Of a stretch of DNA of 30,571 nucleotides, positions 1-7,640 are shown one piece after another (position 1 is the first letter of the stretch; every line of letters starts with the position of its first letter). This stretch comes from Treponema sp. UBA4377 (GTDB lineage Bacteria; Spirochaetota; Spirochaetia; Treponematales; Treponemataceae). The notes below the pieces were generated by a model that saw only the letters and a program-made list of their open reading frames with translations, was not told where the DNA came from and searched no databases. Location of the stretch: the NCBI GenBank assembly GCA_002391235.1, contig DGRX01000012.1:1-30571 (forward strand). Direction: 5' to 3'. Made by a program: the position numbers and the translations under genes.

Positions 1-332
1 GCCGCATCGTGCGCGACAACAACTTTAGGGGAAAGAGCGCGGCCGCCACAATCGCGATGTGGGATTCAGTGCGACGAGGCGAGCGGCTGCACATCTTCCC
101 CTTCCAGAACAACGCCGACGCGATTTTGAACACCGCGCTCGACTACGAGCTTTCTGTGCTTAAGGTTTACGCGGAACCGCTCTTGCGCTGCATACATCCT
201 GGCCAAAAGGAATACTCGGAGGCCTGCCGCCTCTTGCGCTTCCTAAACGCCTTCCCGCCGATTCCCGCGACGGCCGTTCCAGACCGCTCGATCATCCGAG
301 AGTTCATCGGCGGCAGCGCGTTTAAGTACTAA
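1..332 (+). CDS. Nucleoside (uridine-type) kinase, C-terminal end, partial
   Basis: The reading frame enters from the left edge (first whole codon at 3) and ends with TAA at 330-332, leaving about 110 residues. The piece reads RIVRDNNFRGKSA, then SVRRGER..IFPFQNNAD..LNTALDYELSVLK.YAEPLL. This is the C-terminal lid/helical part of the phosphoribulokinase/uridine kinase-like nucleoside kinases of about 550 residues found in treponemes and Thermotogales, which carry an N-terminal TGS-like domain. The Walker A loop and the N-terminal domain lie outside the window, so catalytic competence cannot be judged. The likely role is ATP-dependent phosphorylation of a nucleoside in the cytoplasm for pyrimidine salvage. 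The gene converges on fliJ; the two are separated by a long palindromic gap. Family assignment is fairly sure, the exact substrate is not. Confidence 0.75.
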   Translation, partial: RIVRDNNFRGKSAAATIAMWDSVRRGERLHIFPFQNNADAILNTALDYELSVLKVYAEPLLRCIHPGQKEYSEACRLLRFLNAFPPIPATAVPDRSIIREFIGGSAFKY

Positions 333-357
333 AGCTCGAAATAAAAACAAAAAAAAC

Positions 358-385
358 GCTCCCGGTTGCGGCTGCGTCCGAGCGG
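358..385. repeat. Dispersed repeat, GCTCCCRGTYGCGGCTGCG core, copy 1
   Basis: The 28 bp here match 6711-6738 at 25 of 28 positions, and the GCTCCCGGTCGCG core recurs at 29002-29018 and 29049-29061. Both of the first two copies follow an A-run and lie in gaps between genes. It is probably part of a dispersed intergenic palindrome family. Confidence 0.6.
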
Positions 386-400
386 CTGCAAGACTAAGAA

Positions 401-513
401 GCGGCGGAAAAAAAACGGAAGCGGAGTTCCGGGACGAAAAAAATTCTGCACAAGCGAAGCGCGGAAGCCTTTTTTCGTTCCGGGTTTCCGCTGGGAGTTT
501 TTTTTTCGCCGCT
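401..513. terminator. Long imperfect palindrome between convergent genes, bidirectional terminator
   Basis: The left arm (401-443: GCGGCGG, A8, CGGAAGCGGA, TTCCGGGACG, A7) pairs imperfectly with the right arm (468-513: T6, CGTTCCGGG, TTTCCGCT, T9, CGCCGC). Alternating GC blocks and A/T runs mean that either strand gives a stable stem followed by U-runs. It lies between the 3' ends of the kinase (+) and fliJ (-), as expected for a shared terminator. The right end touches the fliJ stop codon. Confidence 0.6.
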
Positions 514-934
514 AGTTGTATTTTGCAGTCACAATATCATCGAGCGCTTTGGCCTCGGCTTTCTTTTGCTCTTCCTTGAAAATCGCGAACTGACGCTCCT
601 TTAATTTTTTCAGCGACTCGTGCTTTTGCATGGCGGCGTTAAAAAGGGCGCGCTTTTCTTCGGTGACGATTTTGGCGCTGGCCATGTCGCGCATAAGTTT
701 TTCTTGCTGCTGCTTTATAAAGTTGTAGAATTGCTGGGTTTTGGCAAGCGCGACAAAATCGCTTTGGCCGCTTGTCATTTTTTTTGTGGCCACGTATTGC
801 TGGGCTAGAGTGTCCAAGCCGTCCTGAATTTGCTGTTCCACTTGAATGGCTTTTCCCAATTCTATTTGCGCTTGGTCTTGCTCGTATTTTCTGAGATTCA
901 AAAGCTGCTCAAGCTCAAAGACGAACTTTTTCAA
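512..934 (-). CDS. fliJ: Flagellar export chaperone/stalk protein FliJ
   Basis: The 140-residue product begins MKKFVFELEQLLNLRKYEQDQAQIELGKA, the typical FliJ opening, and is almost entirely charged alpha-helix and coiled coil, with no membrane segment. FliJ sits in the centre of the FliI hexamer and links the export ATPase to the FlhA gate and to chaperones. The start is a TTG that shares two bases with the TGA stop of fliI, so translation is probably coupled. A GAGG about 8 bases upstream, inside the fliI end, is the likely ribosome site. It is the last gene of the fliF-fliJ operon and the palindromic terminator follows at once. Identity rests on size, coiled-coil character and position after fliI; the sequence itself is weakly conserved in this family. 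Confidence 0.88.
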   Translation of the reverse strand: MKKFVFELEQLLNLRKYEQDQAQIELGKAIQVEQQIQDGLDTLAQQYVATKKMTSGQSDFVALAKTQQFYNFIKQQQEKLMRDMASAKIVTEEKRALFNAAMQKHESLKKLKERQFAIFKEEQKKAEAKALDDIVTAKYN

Positions 935-2379
935 GCGCCGGCCTCAGCTTGCGCGTCCGAAACTGCCGGCGCAGCCCTTTGGTCGACAACTTGCGCGACT
1001 GTCGGAATCGCGACGGCGGGCCGCTCAACATACTCTTCTTCCGGGATTTGGATTCCAGTAAGCGCGGAAAGCTTGTCCAGCGTGTCCTTCATCGGGCAAG
1101 CGTCGGTTTCTTCCTGCTTTAGGAATTCTTCGATCTCTTCATGCTTTTCTATCGCGGCGTCTATCGCGGGGCTTGAGCCGCGGGCGTAAGCTCCGGTCGT
1201 TATCATCAATTCGTTTTGCTGGTATGTGGCCATCCATTGGCGAACCACGCCGCAAGCCTCGCGGGTTTTCTTTCCGGTGACGCGGCGGCTAAGGCGGCTG
1301 ATGCTTCCCAAAACGTCAATCGCAGGATAATGGTAGGCTTGCGCCAACTTTCTGTCAAGAATAATGTGGCCGTCCAAAACGCCGCGCACGGTGTCGGCGA
1401 TCGGGCCGTTCATGTCGTCGCCTTCGACCAGTACCGTGTAAAAGGCCGTGATCGACCCCTTGTCGTTGGCGCCGGCGCGCTCAAGCAGTTTTGGAATCAT
1501 GTCAAAGACGCTTGGAGGGAATCCTTCGCGCGCGGGAGGCTCTCCGGCCGCCAAGCCGATTTCTCGCTGGGCCTGGGCAAAGCGCGTGATCGAGTCGAAC
1601 ATAAGCATTACGTTCTTTCCCTTGTCGCGGAAGTATTCGGCTATGGCGGTGGCCACGTAAGCCGCGCGCAAGCGGCAAATGCTGGGCATGTCGCTTGTGG
1701 CAAGGACCACCACCGAGCGCTTTAGGCCTTCCTCGCCCAAGTCGCGCTTGATAAAGTCAGGCGCCTCGCGGCCGCGCTCTCCTACAAGCGCGATTACGTT
1801 TATGTCAGCGTCGGTGTTGCGCGCTATCATGCTCATAAGGGTGGACTTACCGACGCCTGAGCCTGCGAATATTCCCAAGCGCTGGCCCGCGCCAACCGTA
1901 AGCATTGAGTCAATCGCGCGCACGCCTGTCGTTATGCGCCGGTCTATGTCGCGGCGGCTAAGCGCGTTTGGAGCGGCGGCTTGCGCGGGATATGTCGTCT
2001 CGGCGTTGATGTCGCCCTTTCCGTCCATCGGCTTTCCGGTTGCGTCAACAACGCGGCCAAGCAAGCCGTTCCCCACAGGCACTTGCAAGGTTTGTCCCGA
2101 CGCGACGACTTCCGTTCCGACTTCGATTCCGCGCGTGTCGCCAAAAGCGGTAAGCTTTACGGTTGTTCCGTCAAGGCCGACGACTTCGGCCAGCATGTCT
2201 TTTTTTAGGCTTGCGATTCTTATCGTGCAAATTTCTCCGATGACCGAGCGCGGCCCTTCGCTCAAGATTTCAAGGCCGTTGACGCTCTTTACTTTTCCGA
2301 TGTACAAAATCGTCTCGGAGTTTTTTACAGTGTTGAGATACTTGTTAAGATTGAATTCTACGTTGTATGAAGACTTCAC
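931..2379 (-). CDS. fliI: Flagellum-specific export ATPase FliI
   Basis: FliI is the F1-beta-like ATPase that energises the flagellar type III export apparatus at the inner membrane. The 482-residue product has the N-terminal beta-barrel (about 1-100), the Walker A GSGVGKST at residues 172-179, the GERGREAPDF stretch after it, a Walker B-like VMLMFDSITR near 257-266, and the catalytic-domain run DSITRFAQAQREIGLAAGEPPAREGFPPS. Its length is slightly above the usual 440-460 because of an Ala-rich C-terminal extension (about the last 30 residues). The start is GTG, preceded by GGGTGGG at a normal distance, 41 bp after fliH. The fliJ start overlaps its stop codon. Identification is secure. Confidence 0.97.
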   Translation of the reverse strand: MKSSYNVEFNLNKYLNTVKNSETILYIGKVKSVNGLEILSEGPRSVIGEICTIRIASLKKDMLAEVVGLDGTTVKLTAFGDTRGIEVGTEVVASGQTLQVPVGNGLLGRVVDATGKPMDGKGDINAETTYPAQAAAPNALSRRDIDRRITTGVRAIDSMLTVGAGQRLGIFAGSGVGKSTLMSMIARNTDADINVIALVGERGREAPDFIKRDLGEEGLKRSVVVLATSDMPSICRLRAAYVATAIAEYFRDKGKNVMLMFDSITRFAQAQREIGLAAGEPPAREGFPPSVFDMIPKLLERAGANDKGSITAFYTVLVEGDDMNGPIADTVRGVLDGHIILDRKLAQAYHYPAIDVLGSISRLSRRVTGKKTREACGVVRQWMATYQQNELMITTGAYARGSSPAIDAAIEKHEEIEEFLKQEETDACPMKDTLDKLSALTGIQIPEEEYVERPAVAIPTVAQVVDQRAAPAVSDAQAEAGA

Positions 2380-2420
2380 TTTTTCCCACCCAAAAAGCCG
2401 CGCCCTTGTCCGCGCTGGAC

Positions 2421-3353
2421 TTACGCGTCAGGAACGTCAGACTTTGCGACGCTCTTAATCGGCGAAACTTCCATAATCTTTTCTTCAAGCTCGGTAAGCT
2501 GGCTTGAAATGCGCGCGTCGATCGCGCCAAAGTCTGTTTCGACAATGCAGCCGCCGCTTTCGACCGACGAGTCTTCCATGACAGTGATTCCCTTTATCGC
2601 CTCAACGCGGCTGATAAAGTCTTGGATATGCTCCGTTGTAAGCTGAACGTCGGCAAGGTTGACGCGAATCGTCACGTCGCCGCGGCCCTTTACTTTTTTG
2701 AGCGCCGAAAGCACGTTGCTAAGAATGACGCTCTTTTGGTTTTCGCTGATGACCTTGACGATCTTGCGGGTGATCAAAATGACAAGCTCTACGATTTGGC
2801 GCTCTGTTTCGTTAAGGATTTCCTCGCGCCTCTGCATTACCGAGTCCACGATTTTGTGCATGCGCTCTACAAGGCGCTGGGCTTCGGCGTATCCTTTTTG
2901 GAAGCCCTCTTCGCGGCCTTGGTCAAAGCCCTCTTTTGAAGATTCGTTCCTAAGCTTTTCCACCTGGGCGCGGGCCTCGTCAAGCATTTTTTGCGCTTCG
3001 GCCTGGGCGGCCTTTTGCGTTTCCTGCGCGGCGGTCTCGGCCTCTGTCTTTACGATTTGCGCTTGGTCGGTTTGCCGCTTAACTTCGGCAAAGGCCGCGT
3101 CTTCGGCCTTTTTTACGATTTCGTCGGCCTTGGCTTGCGCGTCGGCAAGCATGTTTTGCTTTTCGATTTCCCAATTCTTCTTGAATTCTTCGGCCTCGCG
3201 GCGCAAATCGTCGGCGGTGGGGCCTGTGTATTCCGGCTCGGCGACTTCTTCCACTTCCTCCACAACAGGAGCGTAGTCGCGGTATAGCTTTAGAGTAACA
3301 ACGTCTTTTTTGTCGTCCTTAAATTCAAGCGGCCTAAATACAGATTTTGCCAT
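2421..3353 (-). CDS. fliH: Flagellar export ATPase regulator/stator FliH
   Basis: FliH dimers bind the FliI N-terminus and tether the ATPase to the C-ring protein FliN. The 310-residue product opens MAKSVFRPLEFKDDKKDVVTL, then has a long Ala/Glu/Lys coiled coil (about 45-165, with repeated AEA/QEAQK patterns) and a C-terminal V-ATPase E-subunit-like domain (about 185-300: ILNETERQIVELVILITRKIVKVI, then VRVEAIKGITV and GGCIVETDFGAIDARISSQLTELEE). That GG-CIVET--G-IDA-I--Q signature is diagnostic for FliH. The ATG at 3353 follows AGAGGAAG with a three-base gap. It lies 18 bp downstream of fliG. There is no membrane segment; it acts on the cytoplasmic face. Confidence 0.95.
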   Translation of the reverse strand: MAKSVFRPLEFKDDKKDVVTLKLYRDYAPVVEEVEEVAEPEYTGPTADDLRREAEEFKKNWEIEKQNMLADAQAKADEIVKKAEDAAFAEVKRQTDQAQIVKTEAETAAQETQKAAQAEAQKMLDEARAQVEKLRNESSKEGFDQGREEGFQKGYAEAQRLVERMHKIVDSVMQRREEILNETERQIVELVILITRKIVKVISENQKSVILSNVLSALKKVKGRGDVTIRVNLADVQLTTEHIQDFISRVEAIKGITVMEDSSVESGGCIVETDFGAIDARISSQLTELEEKIMEVSPIKSVAKSDVPDA

Positions 3354-3371
3354 TTACTTCCTCTAAAACTT

Positions 3372-4457
3372 TTAAGATACAAGCTCGTCTTCGCCGGAAC
3401 GAGCGATAACAATGTCGCCTTTTTCTTCCAAGCGGCGGATTGTGGAAACGACTTTCTGCTGGGATTCTTCGACGTCCTTGAGGCGCACAGGTCCCATAAA
3501 CTCCATGTCTTCCTTTAGCATGCTGGCCGCGCGCTTTGACATGTTGTGGAAAATCTTGTCCTGAACTTCGGCGTCGACGGATTTGAGCGCCTTGGCCAAT
3601 TCCTGCGTGTCGACTTCGCGAAGAACGCGCTGGATCGAACGGTCGTCGAGCATGACGATGTCTTCGAATACGAACATGCGCTTTTTGATCTCTTCCGCCA
3701 AATCGGGGTCTTCCTCTTCCAAAGACTCGATGATGGCTTTTTCGGAAGAGCGGTCGACAAGGTTAAGGATTTCAACGATTGATTCGACGCCGCCCGCGGC
3801 TGTGTAGTCTTCGCTTGACAATGTTGAAAGCTTCTTTTCCAAAACGCGCTCAACTTCGCGCAAAACGTCAGGGCTTGTTCGGTCCATCGTGGCAAGGCGC
3901 TTTGAAACTTCGGGCTGAATCTCTTCGGGCAAGTTCTGCAAAATCACGGCGGCCTTGGCAGGTTCCAAATAGGCCAAAATCAAGGCGATTGTCTGCGGAT
4001 ATTCCTGCTGGATAAAGTTCAAAAGGTGCGCCGGGTCAGTGCGGCGGATAAAGTCAAAGGGGCGGACCTGCAAGCTTGAAGTCAAGCGGTTTATGATGTC
4101 GATGGCCTTTTGGCTTCCCAAAGACTTTTCAAGCAATTCGCGCGCGTAGTCGATGCCGCCCGTCGTGATGAAGTTTTGGGCGTTCATCAAATCTTGGAAT
4201 TCTTCCAAGACCTGGTCTTTTATTTCCGCGTCGATTGTTTCCAAACGCGCGATTTCAAAAGTCAAAGTTTCGACTTCGTCTTCGCGCAAGTGCTTCATTA
4301 TTTCCGACGAAACGTCGCTTCCGACAGAAACTAAGAAAATAGCCGCCTTTTGCCGGCCTGTGAGGCTTTTAAAATCCTTGGCTCCGCCTTTTTTGGCTCC
4401 GGCGGGCTTTAGCTGAGGCTTTGGCGATGACTTTGGTTTTGCCGATTCGTCTGACAT
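3372..4457 (-). CDS. fliG: Flagellar motor switch protein FliG
   Basis: FliG is the C-ring protein that couples stator torque to the MS ring. The 361-residue product has a Lys/Pro/Ser-rich head (1-28), the FliG N-domain (SLTGRQKAAIFLVSVGSDVSSEIMKHL, about 30-130), the middle domain with the EYPQTIALILAYL form of the EHPQ motif (about residue 150), and the C-terminal torque domain (about 255-345, KKRMFVFEDIVMLDDRSIQRVLREVDTQELAKALK), which holds the expected charged residues. Spirochaetes often have two FliG genes; this one, between fliF and fliH, matches the fliG2 position. AGAGGAAG precedes the ATG at 4457. The gap to the small upstream ORF is 10 bp, so it is co-transcribed. Confidence 0.97.
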   Translation of the reverse strand: MSDESAKPKSSPKPQLKPAGAKKGGAKDFKSLTGRQKAAIFLVSVGSDVSSEIMKHLREDEVETLTFEIARLETIDAEIKDQVLEEFQDLMNAQNFITTGGIDYARELLEKSLGSQKAIDIINRLTSSLQVRPFDFIRRTDPAHLLNFIQQEYPQTIALILAYLEPAKAAVILQNLPEEIQPEVSKRLATMDRTSPDVLREVERVLEKKLSTLSSEDYTAAGGVESIVEILNLVDRSSEKAIIESLEEEDPDLAEEIKKRMFVFEDIVMLDDRSIQRVLREVDTQELAKALKSVDAEVQDKIFHNMSKRAASMLKEDMEFMGPVRLKDVEESQQKVVSTIRRLEEKGDIVIARSGEDELVS

Positions 4458-4467
4458 TTAACTTCCT

Positions 4468-4866
4468 CTACTCGTCTTTTTTTAACCAGGCGCTCAAAAC
4501 GGAGGCCACTTGATCCGGATAGTTGTCAATCGCGTTCCTAATTTGAGCGGTAGGAGCGGCCATTTTCTTTTCAAAGGCTTTTCTTTCGCCCGCCACGTCC
4601 CTATATATATTTCGGACTTTTCCGAATCTTTCTAAAGTCTCCAGCACGCGAATTTCGTCGCGAACTTCGGAAGGATTGTTGGGGTTGTATTTTGTTCCGA
4701 GCTTTCGCATGGCCTTTAAAAGCTTGCGTTTTTCGCCCTCGTTAAGGTATTCCATGACGCTTTCGGCGGCGGCGGTGTCCAACTCGCCGAACAAGATGGC
4801 CGCCTTTTTCTTTCCGGGAATCCCCTTCTCGGAGGTCATTTCAAAATTCAATTCTTCTCTTGTCAT
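4468..4866 (-). CDS. Small FliG-N/FliF-tail-like flagellar protein of unknown role
   Basis: The 132-residue product lies between fliF and fliG in the same operon. I do not recognise it as a named family. Residues about 15-90 (GKKKAAILFGELDTAAAESVMEYL...LETLERFGKVRNIY) resemble the start of the FliG N-domain, which in the neighbouring FliG reads GRQKAAIFLVSVGSDVSSEIMKHL. Its end (RNAIDNYPDQVASVLSAWLKKDE) resembles the C-terminal tail of FliF, which here reads AKEHPEDVAMLIRTWLMEE and is the part that docks into FliG-N. It has no signal peptide or membrane segment. The GGAGGAG ribosome site overlaps the last codons of fliF (ATG GAG GAG TAA), three bases from the stop, so expression is coupled. 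It may be an MS-ring/C-ring adaptor or decoy; that is inference. Confidence 0.8.
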   Translation of the reverse strand: MTREELNFEMTSEKGIPGKKKAAILFGELDTAAAESVMEYLNEGEKRKLLKAMRKLGTKYNPNNPSEVRDEIRVLETLERFGKVRNIYRDVAGERKAFEKKMAAPTAQIRNAIDNYPDQVASVLSAWLKKDE

Positions 4867-4869
4867 TTT

Positions 4870-6573
4870 TTACTCCTCCATCAACCAAGTGCGGATGAGC
4901 ATCGCGACGTCCTCAGGATGCTCTTTGGCCATAGCGATGGCGTTTTCCTGCAATTCGGCGCGCTTTCGCTCCTCGACCGACATCGTGACTTCCACGCCCT
5001 CTTCTTTGGCTTCCCAAAGGGCCTGGTCGCGGGCGGCCTGCTGCTTGCGGAGCAATTCCTCTTCGCGAAGGCGGCGGCGCCTTTCCATCTCGCGGCTGAT
5101 AAAGCGATAAAGGATGAAAATCGCCAAAATCGCCGCCAAGCCGATAAGAACCAAAATTATCGTCAAGCGGGTTTGGCGGGCCTTGAGAATGGCCGCGTCT
5201 TCGGCCTCAAATTCGGCGCTGCGGTCAAAGGGAATGTTGGTCACCGTGACCTTGTAGCCCTTGGCGCGGTCGTAGCCAATCGCGCTTTGAATGTAGTCGG
5301 CCCATTGCTCCAACTGTTCCTTGGGAACGGGAGCGTAGTCGCGCTCGATTCCGCCGGTTTCGTTGAAGACAGGATTGTGGTTTTTGTCGTATTTTTTTGT
5401 CCAAATGCCGTCAATGTTGACCGAAACCGTGACCTTGTTGTAGCGGGGGCTTTCCTCGCGGTGGATTTGGTCTGTGTTGAGCGCGTTGTTCTGCGTAACG
5501 CCGGTTTCGGTTTGCTTTCCGATCACGTTGGACATGTCGGCGTAAGTCGGCGGGTTTTGGCCTTCGGTTCCGGCGGGGCCTTGCGGATTGAAGCCCGTTC
5601 CCTGCCATTCGCGGGTAACAGTTTGCTGGCTTATTGGAAGCGTGTCGCGGAATTCGGAATCGTCGTAAGGCGTGTCGGGGTTGTCCTCGCGGATTGTGAT
5701 TGGATGGTAAACCGTGGAATCCTTTGTTTCCTTGGAAAAATCCATGCTGATCTTTATGTTAAGGTCGCGCACGCGGTCGGCGGAGAGCGTGTTTTGCAAG
5801 GCCTTTAGGATTTGGGCGCGGTAGTGGGCCTCGCCCTCTCGGATAAGCTTTTCCTGCTTTTTTACCAAGTCAAGGCGGTCGCTTTCGGCCATGCCCTCAA
5901 AGTCGTTTAAGATGTTTCCTTCGCTGTCGGTGATGACGCAGTTTTCGGCCGTCAAGCCTTCCACCGCGCTCATAATAAGGCGCTGGATGCCCAGAATTTT
6001 GCGGCGGTTGGAGTAAAGGTCGCTCATCGGCTTCGCGCGAATGATTACGCTGGCCTTTACCGGGTCTTGCTCCGAGGCGAAAAGCTTGTCTTCCGGCAGC
6101 GAAAGGCGAACGTCCGCGCTGGCCACCTCTTCAACGGCCTGCACGTGCTGGGTCAAAGCCCTTTCTATCGCAATCTTTTTCTTTTGGTTTTGGTCTGCGT
6201 CGGTGGTTGACCAGCCGCGGTCAAAGAAGGAGGCCCAGGGATCGACAACGGCGGGAACCAAGCCTTCGGAAATAAGGATTTCGCGCATTTTAATCGCGGT
6301 TTTTTCGTCTGGAACGGAAATGTAGCCCGCGTCGTTGACCGTAGCCTCAACGTTTTCTTGGTCCAAGCGCGTCAAAATCTGCGACTGCATGTCGCCAGTA
6401 ACAGGAGCGTTAAACAGCCTTACTGTCGTTGGAGTTGAAGATACGCGGAACAAGGCGGCCACCGCGACAATGATCGCTATGGCAATGCCTATGACAATCC
6501 CTTTTTGAATTTTTGACCACTTGGCCCAAGCCGCTTTCGCGCTCTCGCCAAGTTTTTTGAGCCATTCGTTCAT
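4870..6573 (-). CDS. fliF: Flagellar MS-ring protein FliF
   Basis: FliF forms the MS ring in the inner membrane, the base of the periplasmic flagellum. The 567-residue product has a first membrane helix at about 24-44 (GIVIGIAIAIIVAVAALF), periplasmic ring-building motifs (DENVEAT-like LDQENVEATVN, then RRKILGIQRLIMSAVEGLTAENCVITDSEGNIL), a second helix at about 470-495 (LTIILVLIGLAAILAIFILYRF), and the cytoplasmic FliG-binding tail ending EHPEDVAMLIRTWLMEE. Two ATGs are adjacent; the second (6573) is chosen because it sits six bases from the GGAGG, against three for 6576. It is the first gene of the operon, with its own promoter; flgB, flgC and fliE, which usually precede it in spirochaetes, are not upstream. 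Confidence 0.97.
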   Translation of the reverse strand: MNEWLKKLGESAKAAWAKWSKIQKGIVIGIAIAIIVAVAALFRVSSTPTTVRLFNAPVTGDMQSQILTRLDQENVEATVNDAGYISVPDEKTAIKMREILISEGLVPAVVDPWASFFDRGWSTTDADQNQKKKIAIERALTQHVQAVEEVASADVRLSLPEDKLFASEQDPVKASVIIRAKPMSDLYSNRRKILGIQRLIMSAVEGLTAENCVITDSEGNILNDFEGMAESDRLDLVKKQEKLIREGEAHYRAQILKALQNTLSADRVRDLNIKISMDFSKETKDSTVYHPITIREDNPDTPYDDSEFRDTLPISQQTVTREWQGTGFNPQGPAGTEGQNPPTYADMSNVIGKQTETGVTQNNALNTDQIHREESPRYNKVTVSVNIDGIWTKKYDKNHNPVFNETGGIERDYAPVPKEQLEQWADYIQSAIGYDRAKGYKVTVTNIPFDRSAEFEAEDAAILKARQTRLTIILVLIGLAAILAIFILYRFISREMERRRRLREEELLRKQQAARDQALWEAKEEGVEVTMSVEERKRAELQENAIAMAKEHPEDVAMLIRTWLMEE

Positions 6574-6624
6574 CATGCCCCTCCCGTGAACGAACTACAC
6601 GAATTACAATAATATTATTATACA

Positions 6625-6653
6625 ATTATAGCGCGCTTATTTAAATAATGCAA
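6625..6653 (-). promoter_or_regulatory. Sigma-70-type promoter of the fliF operon
   Basis: On the minus strand TTGCAT (6653-6648), a 17-base spacer and TATAAT (6630-6625) form a near-consensus promoter, giving a leader of about 45 nt that ends in the GGAGG before fliF. The -10 is preceded by GC. A second TATAAT lies 12 bases downstream. No sigma-28-type motif was seen. Confidence 0.8.
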
Positions 6654-6930
6654 GAATTTTTTTAAGAAATTTTATAGAAAAAACAAGAAAAAAAACGCGC
6701 AAAAACGGACGCTCCCAGTCGCGGCTGCGTCCGATCGGCGCCGCTCGATATCGTCGCTACACGCTGTTTGCGCTTGAAACTATTTTACTTCGCCGCTTAC
6801 GCGGCGGCGCAAACAGAGTGTCGCCGCCAGCCGCCCCGCTCCTTCTCGCGCCCGCTTTTGCGCGCTTTTTTTGTCGGTTTACTAAAATTTCTTCCTAATG
6901 CTAAATTAGCTAAGCGCGCCTTGACCGTTC
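6654..6930. repeat. Repeat-rich intergenic gap between fliF and the DUF4230 gene
   Basis: I see no gene in this gap (354 nt from the fliF start, including the promoter). It holds, left to right, the second copy of the GCTCCC repeat (6711-6738), a hairpin with arms CTGTTTGCGC (6764-6773) and GCGCAAACAG (6807-6816) enclosing GCCGC-TTAC-GCGGC, and at 6891-6935 a CTTCCTAATGCTAAATTAGC element that runs into the stop codon of the next gene. The short ORFs here are formed by the palindromes. Confidence 0.6.
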
Positions 6931-7551
6931 CTACTTTATTTCGACGGTGACGGCGCGGAAGCCGAGCGGGCGCAAGAGGGCGGCGACGACTTGCTTGGCG
7001 CGAGCGTCGGCGTCGTCCAAAAGGCCGTCGGCAAGGATTTCGTCGGCGGCCTCGCGCTTGGCGATTTCTATTTGGTCGAAAATTTCCTGCGTTCCGATGC
7101 GGGTAAAAAGCCGCTGCTGCTCGTCAAAGACTTCCTGCGACTGAATGTCGTTTCCTAGCAAGACCGTGGGCGGAATCTTTACCGTGACGCTTTTTGCGTC
7201 CGGAGACACGATCACTTCCGCGTCGCGGATGTTTTCTATCCCCGCGCGCAAAACGCCCTCGTAGCGGACTATGCTAAAGGCCTTGGCTATCGCTCCCCGC
7301 TTTTTTATCGTGATGATGTCGCTGTAGCGCATTTTGTAAAGGACAAGCTCGGCGCATTCGGCAAGCTCGCGCTCCACCGCCGTCCTTTTGTTTTGGACGC
7401 GCGCCGCCTGCAATTTGGAAAGCGCGAAGGCCGCCAGAGCGAAGACCGCCGCGGCGATCAATACGATTGTGACAACGCGAAGAATCACTTTTGCGGCCAA
7501 GGCCTGGCCGAATGTCTGTCCGCCCTCGCGGCGGGGATTGGGTTTGCTCAT
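6931..7551 (-). CDS. DUF4230 membrane-anchored protein
   Basis: The 206-residue product has a Lys/Arg-rich head, one membrane helix at about 27-47 (VVTIVLIAAAVFALAAFAL) and a soluble part that matches the DUF4230 pattern: an early ECAELVLYKMRYSDIITI, the middle IENIRDAEVIVSPDAKSVTVKIPPTVLLGNDIQ, and a helical end followed by LRPLGFRAVTVEIK. The family is widespread and its function is unknown; the fold should face the periplasm. No Shine-Dalgarno precedes the ATG at 7551; instead a good -10 box lies six bases upstream, which implies a leaderless mRNA. The TAG stop lies inside a dispersed repeat. It is divergent from the kinase-like protein gene, 89 bp apart, a spacing that suggests shared regulation. 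Confidence 0.85.
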   Translation of the reverse strand: MSKPNPRREGGQTFGQALAAKVILRVVTIVLIAAAVFALAAFALSKLQAARVQNKRTAVERELAECAELVLYKMRYSDIITIKKRGAIAKAFSIVRYEGVLRAGIENIRDAEVIVSPDAKSVTVKIPPTVLLGNDIQSQEVFDEQQRLFTRIGTQEIFDQIEIAKREAADEILADGLLDDADARAKQVVAALLRPLGFRAVTVEIK

Positions 7552-7557
7552 AAGGGT

Positions 7558-7586
7558 ATTTTAGCAGTGTATTTAAGGGTTTGCAA
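7558..7586 (-). promoter_or_regulatory. Leaderless promoter of the DUF4230 gene
   Basis: On the minus strand TTGCAA (7586-7581), 17 bases, TAAAAT (7563-7558), then six bases (ACCCTT) before ATG. The expected transcription start therefore falls on the A of the start codon. No ribosome site is present. Confidence 0.7.
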
Positions 7587-7605
7587 GACCAAAACGGGCG
7601 CAGAC

Positions 7606-7634
7606 TTGAAAGCATTTTTTTTTGCCGCTATAAT
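7606..7634 (+). promoter_or_regulatory. Leaderless promoter of the kinase-like protein gene
   Basis: TTGAAA (7606-7611), 17 bases, TATAAT (7629-7634), then six bases (ACCCCC) before the ATG at 7641. Its geometry is the same as that of the divergent promoter, and no Shine-Dalgarno can fit. GC precedes the -10. The promoter also settles the start: the TTG-led extension back to 7581 would lie upstream of transcription. Confidence 0.75.
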
Positions 7635-7640
7635 ACCCCC

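Noticed and set aside
1679..2458. A 259-codon open frame on the + strand across fliI and fliH
   Set aside because: It lies antisense to two certain genes, has low-complexity Ser/Arg/Pro content and no ribosome site; GC-rich codons keep the opposite frame open.
4918..5808. A 296-codon open frame on the + strand inside fliF
   Set aside because: Antisense shadow of fliF; no promoter or family likeness.
6768..6950. Small 60-codon frame in the fliF upstream gap
   Set aside because: It is made from the palindromic repeats and has no ribosome site.
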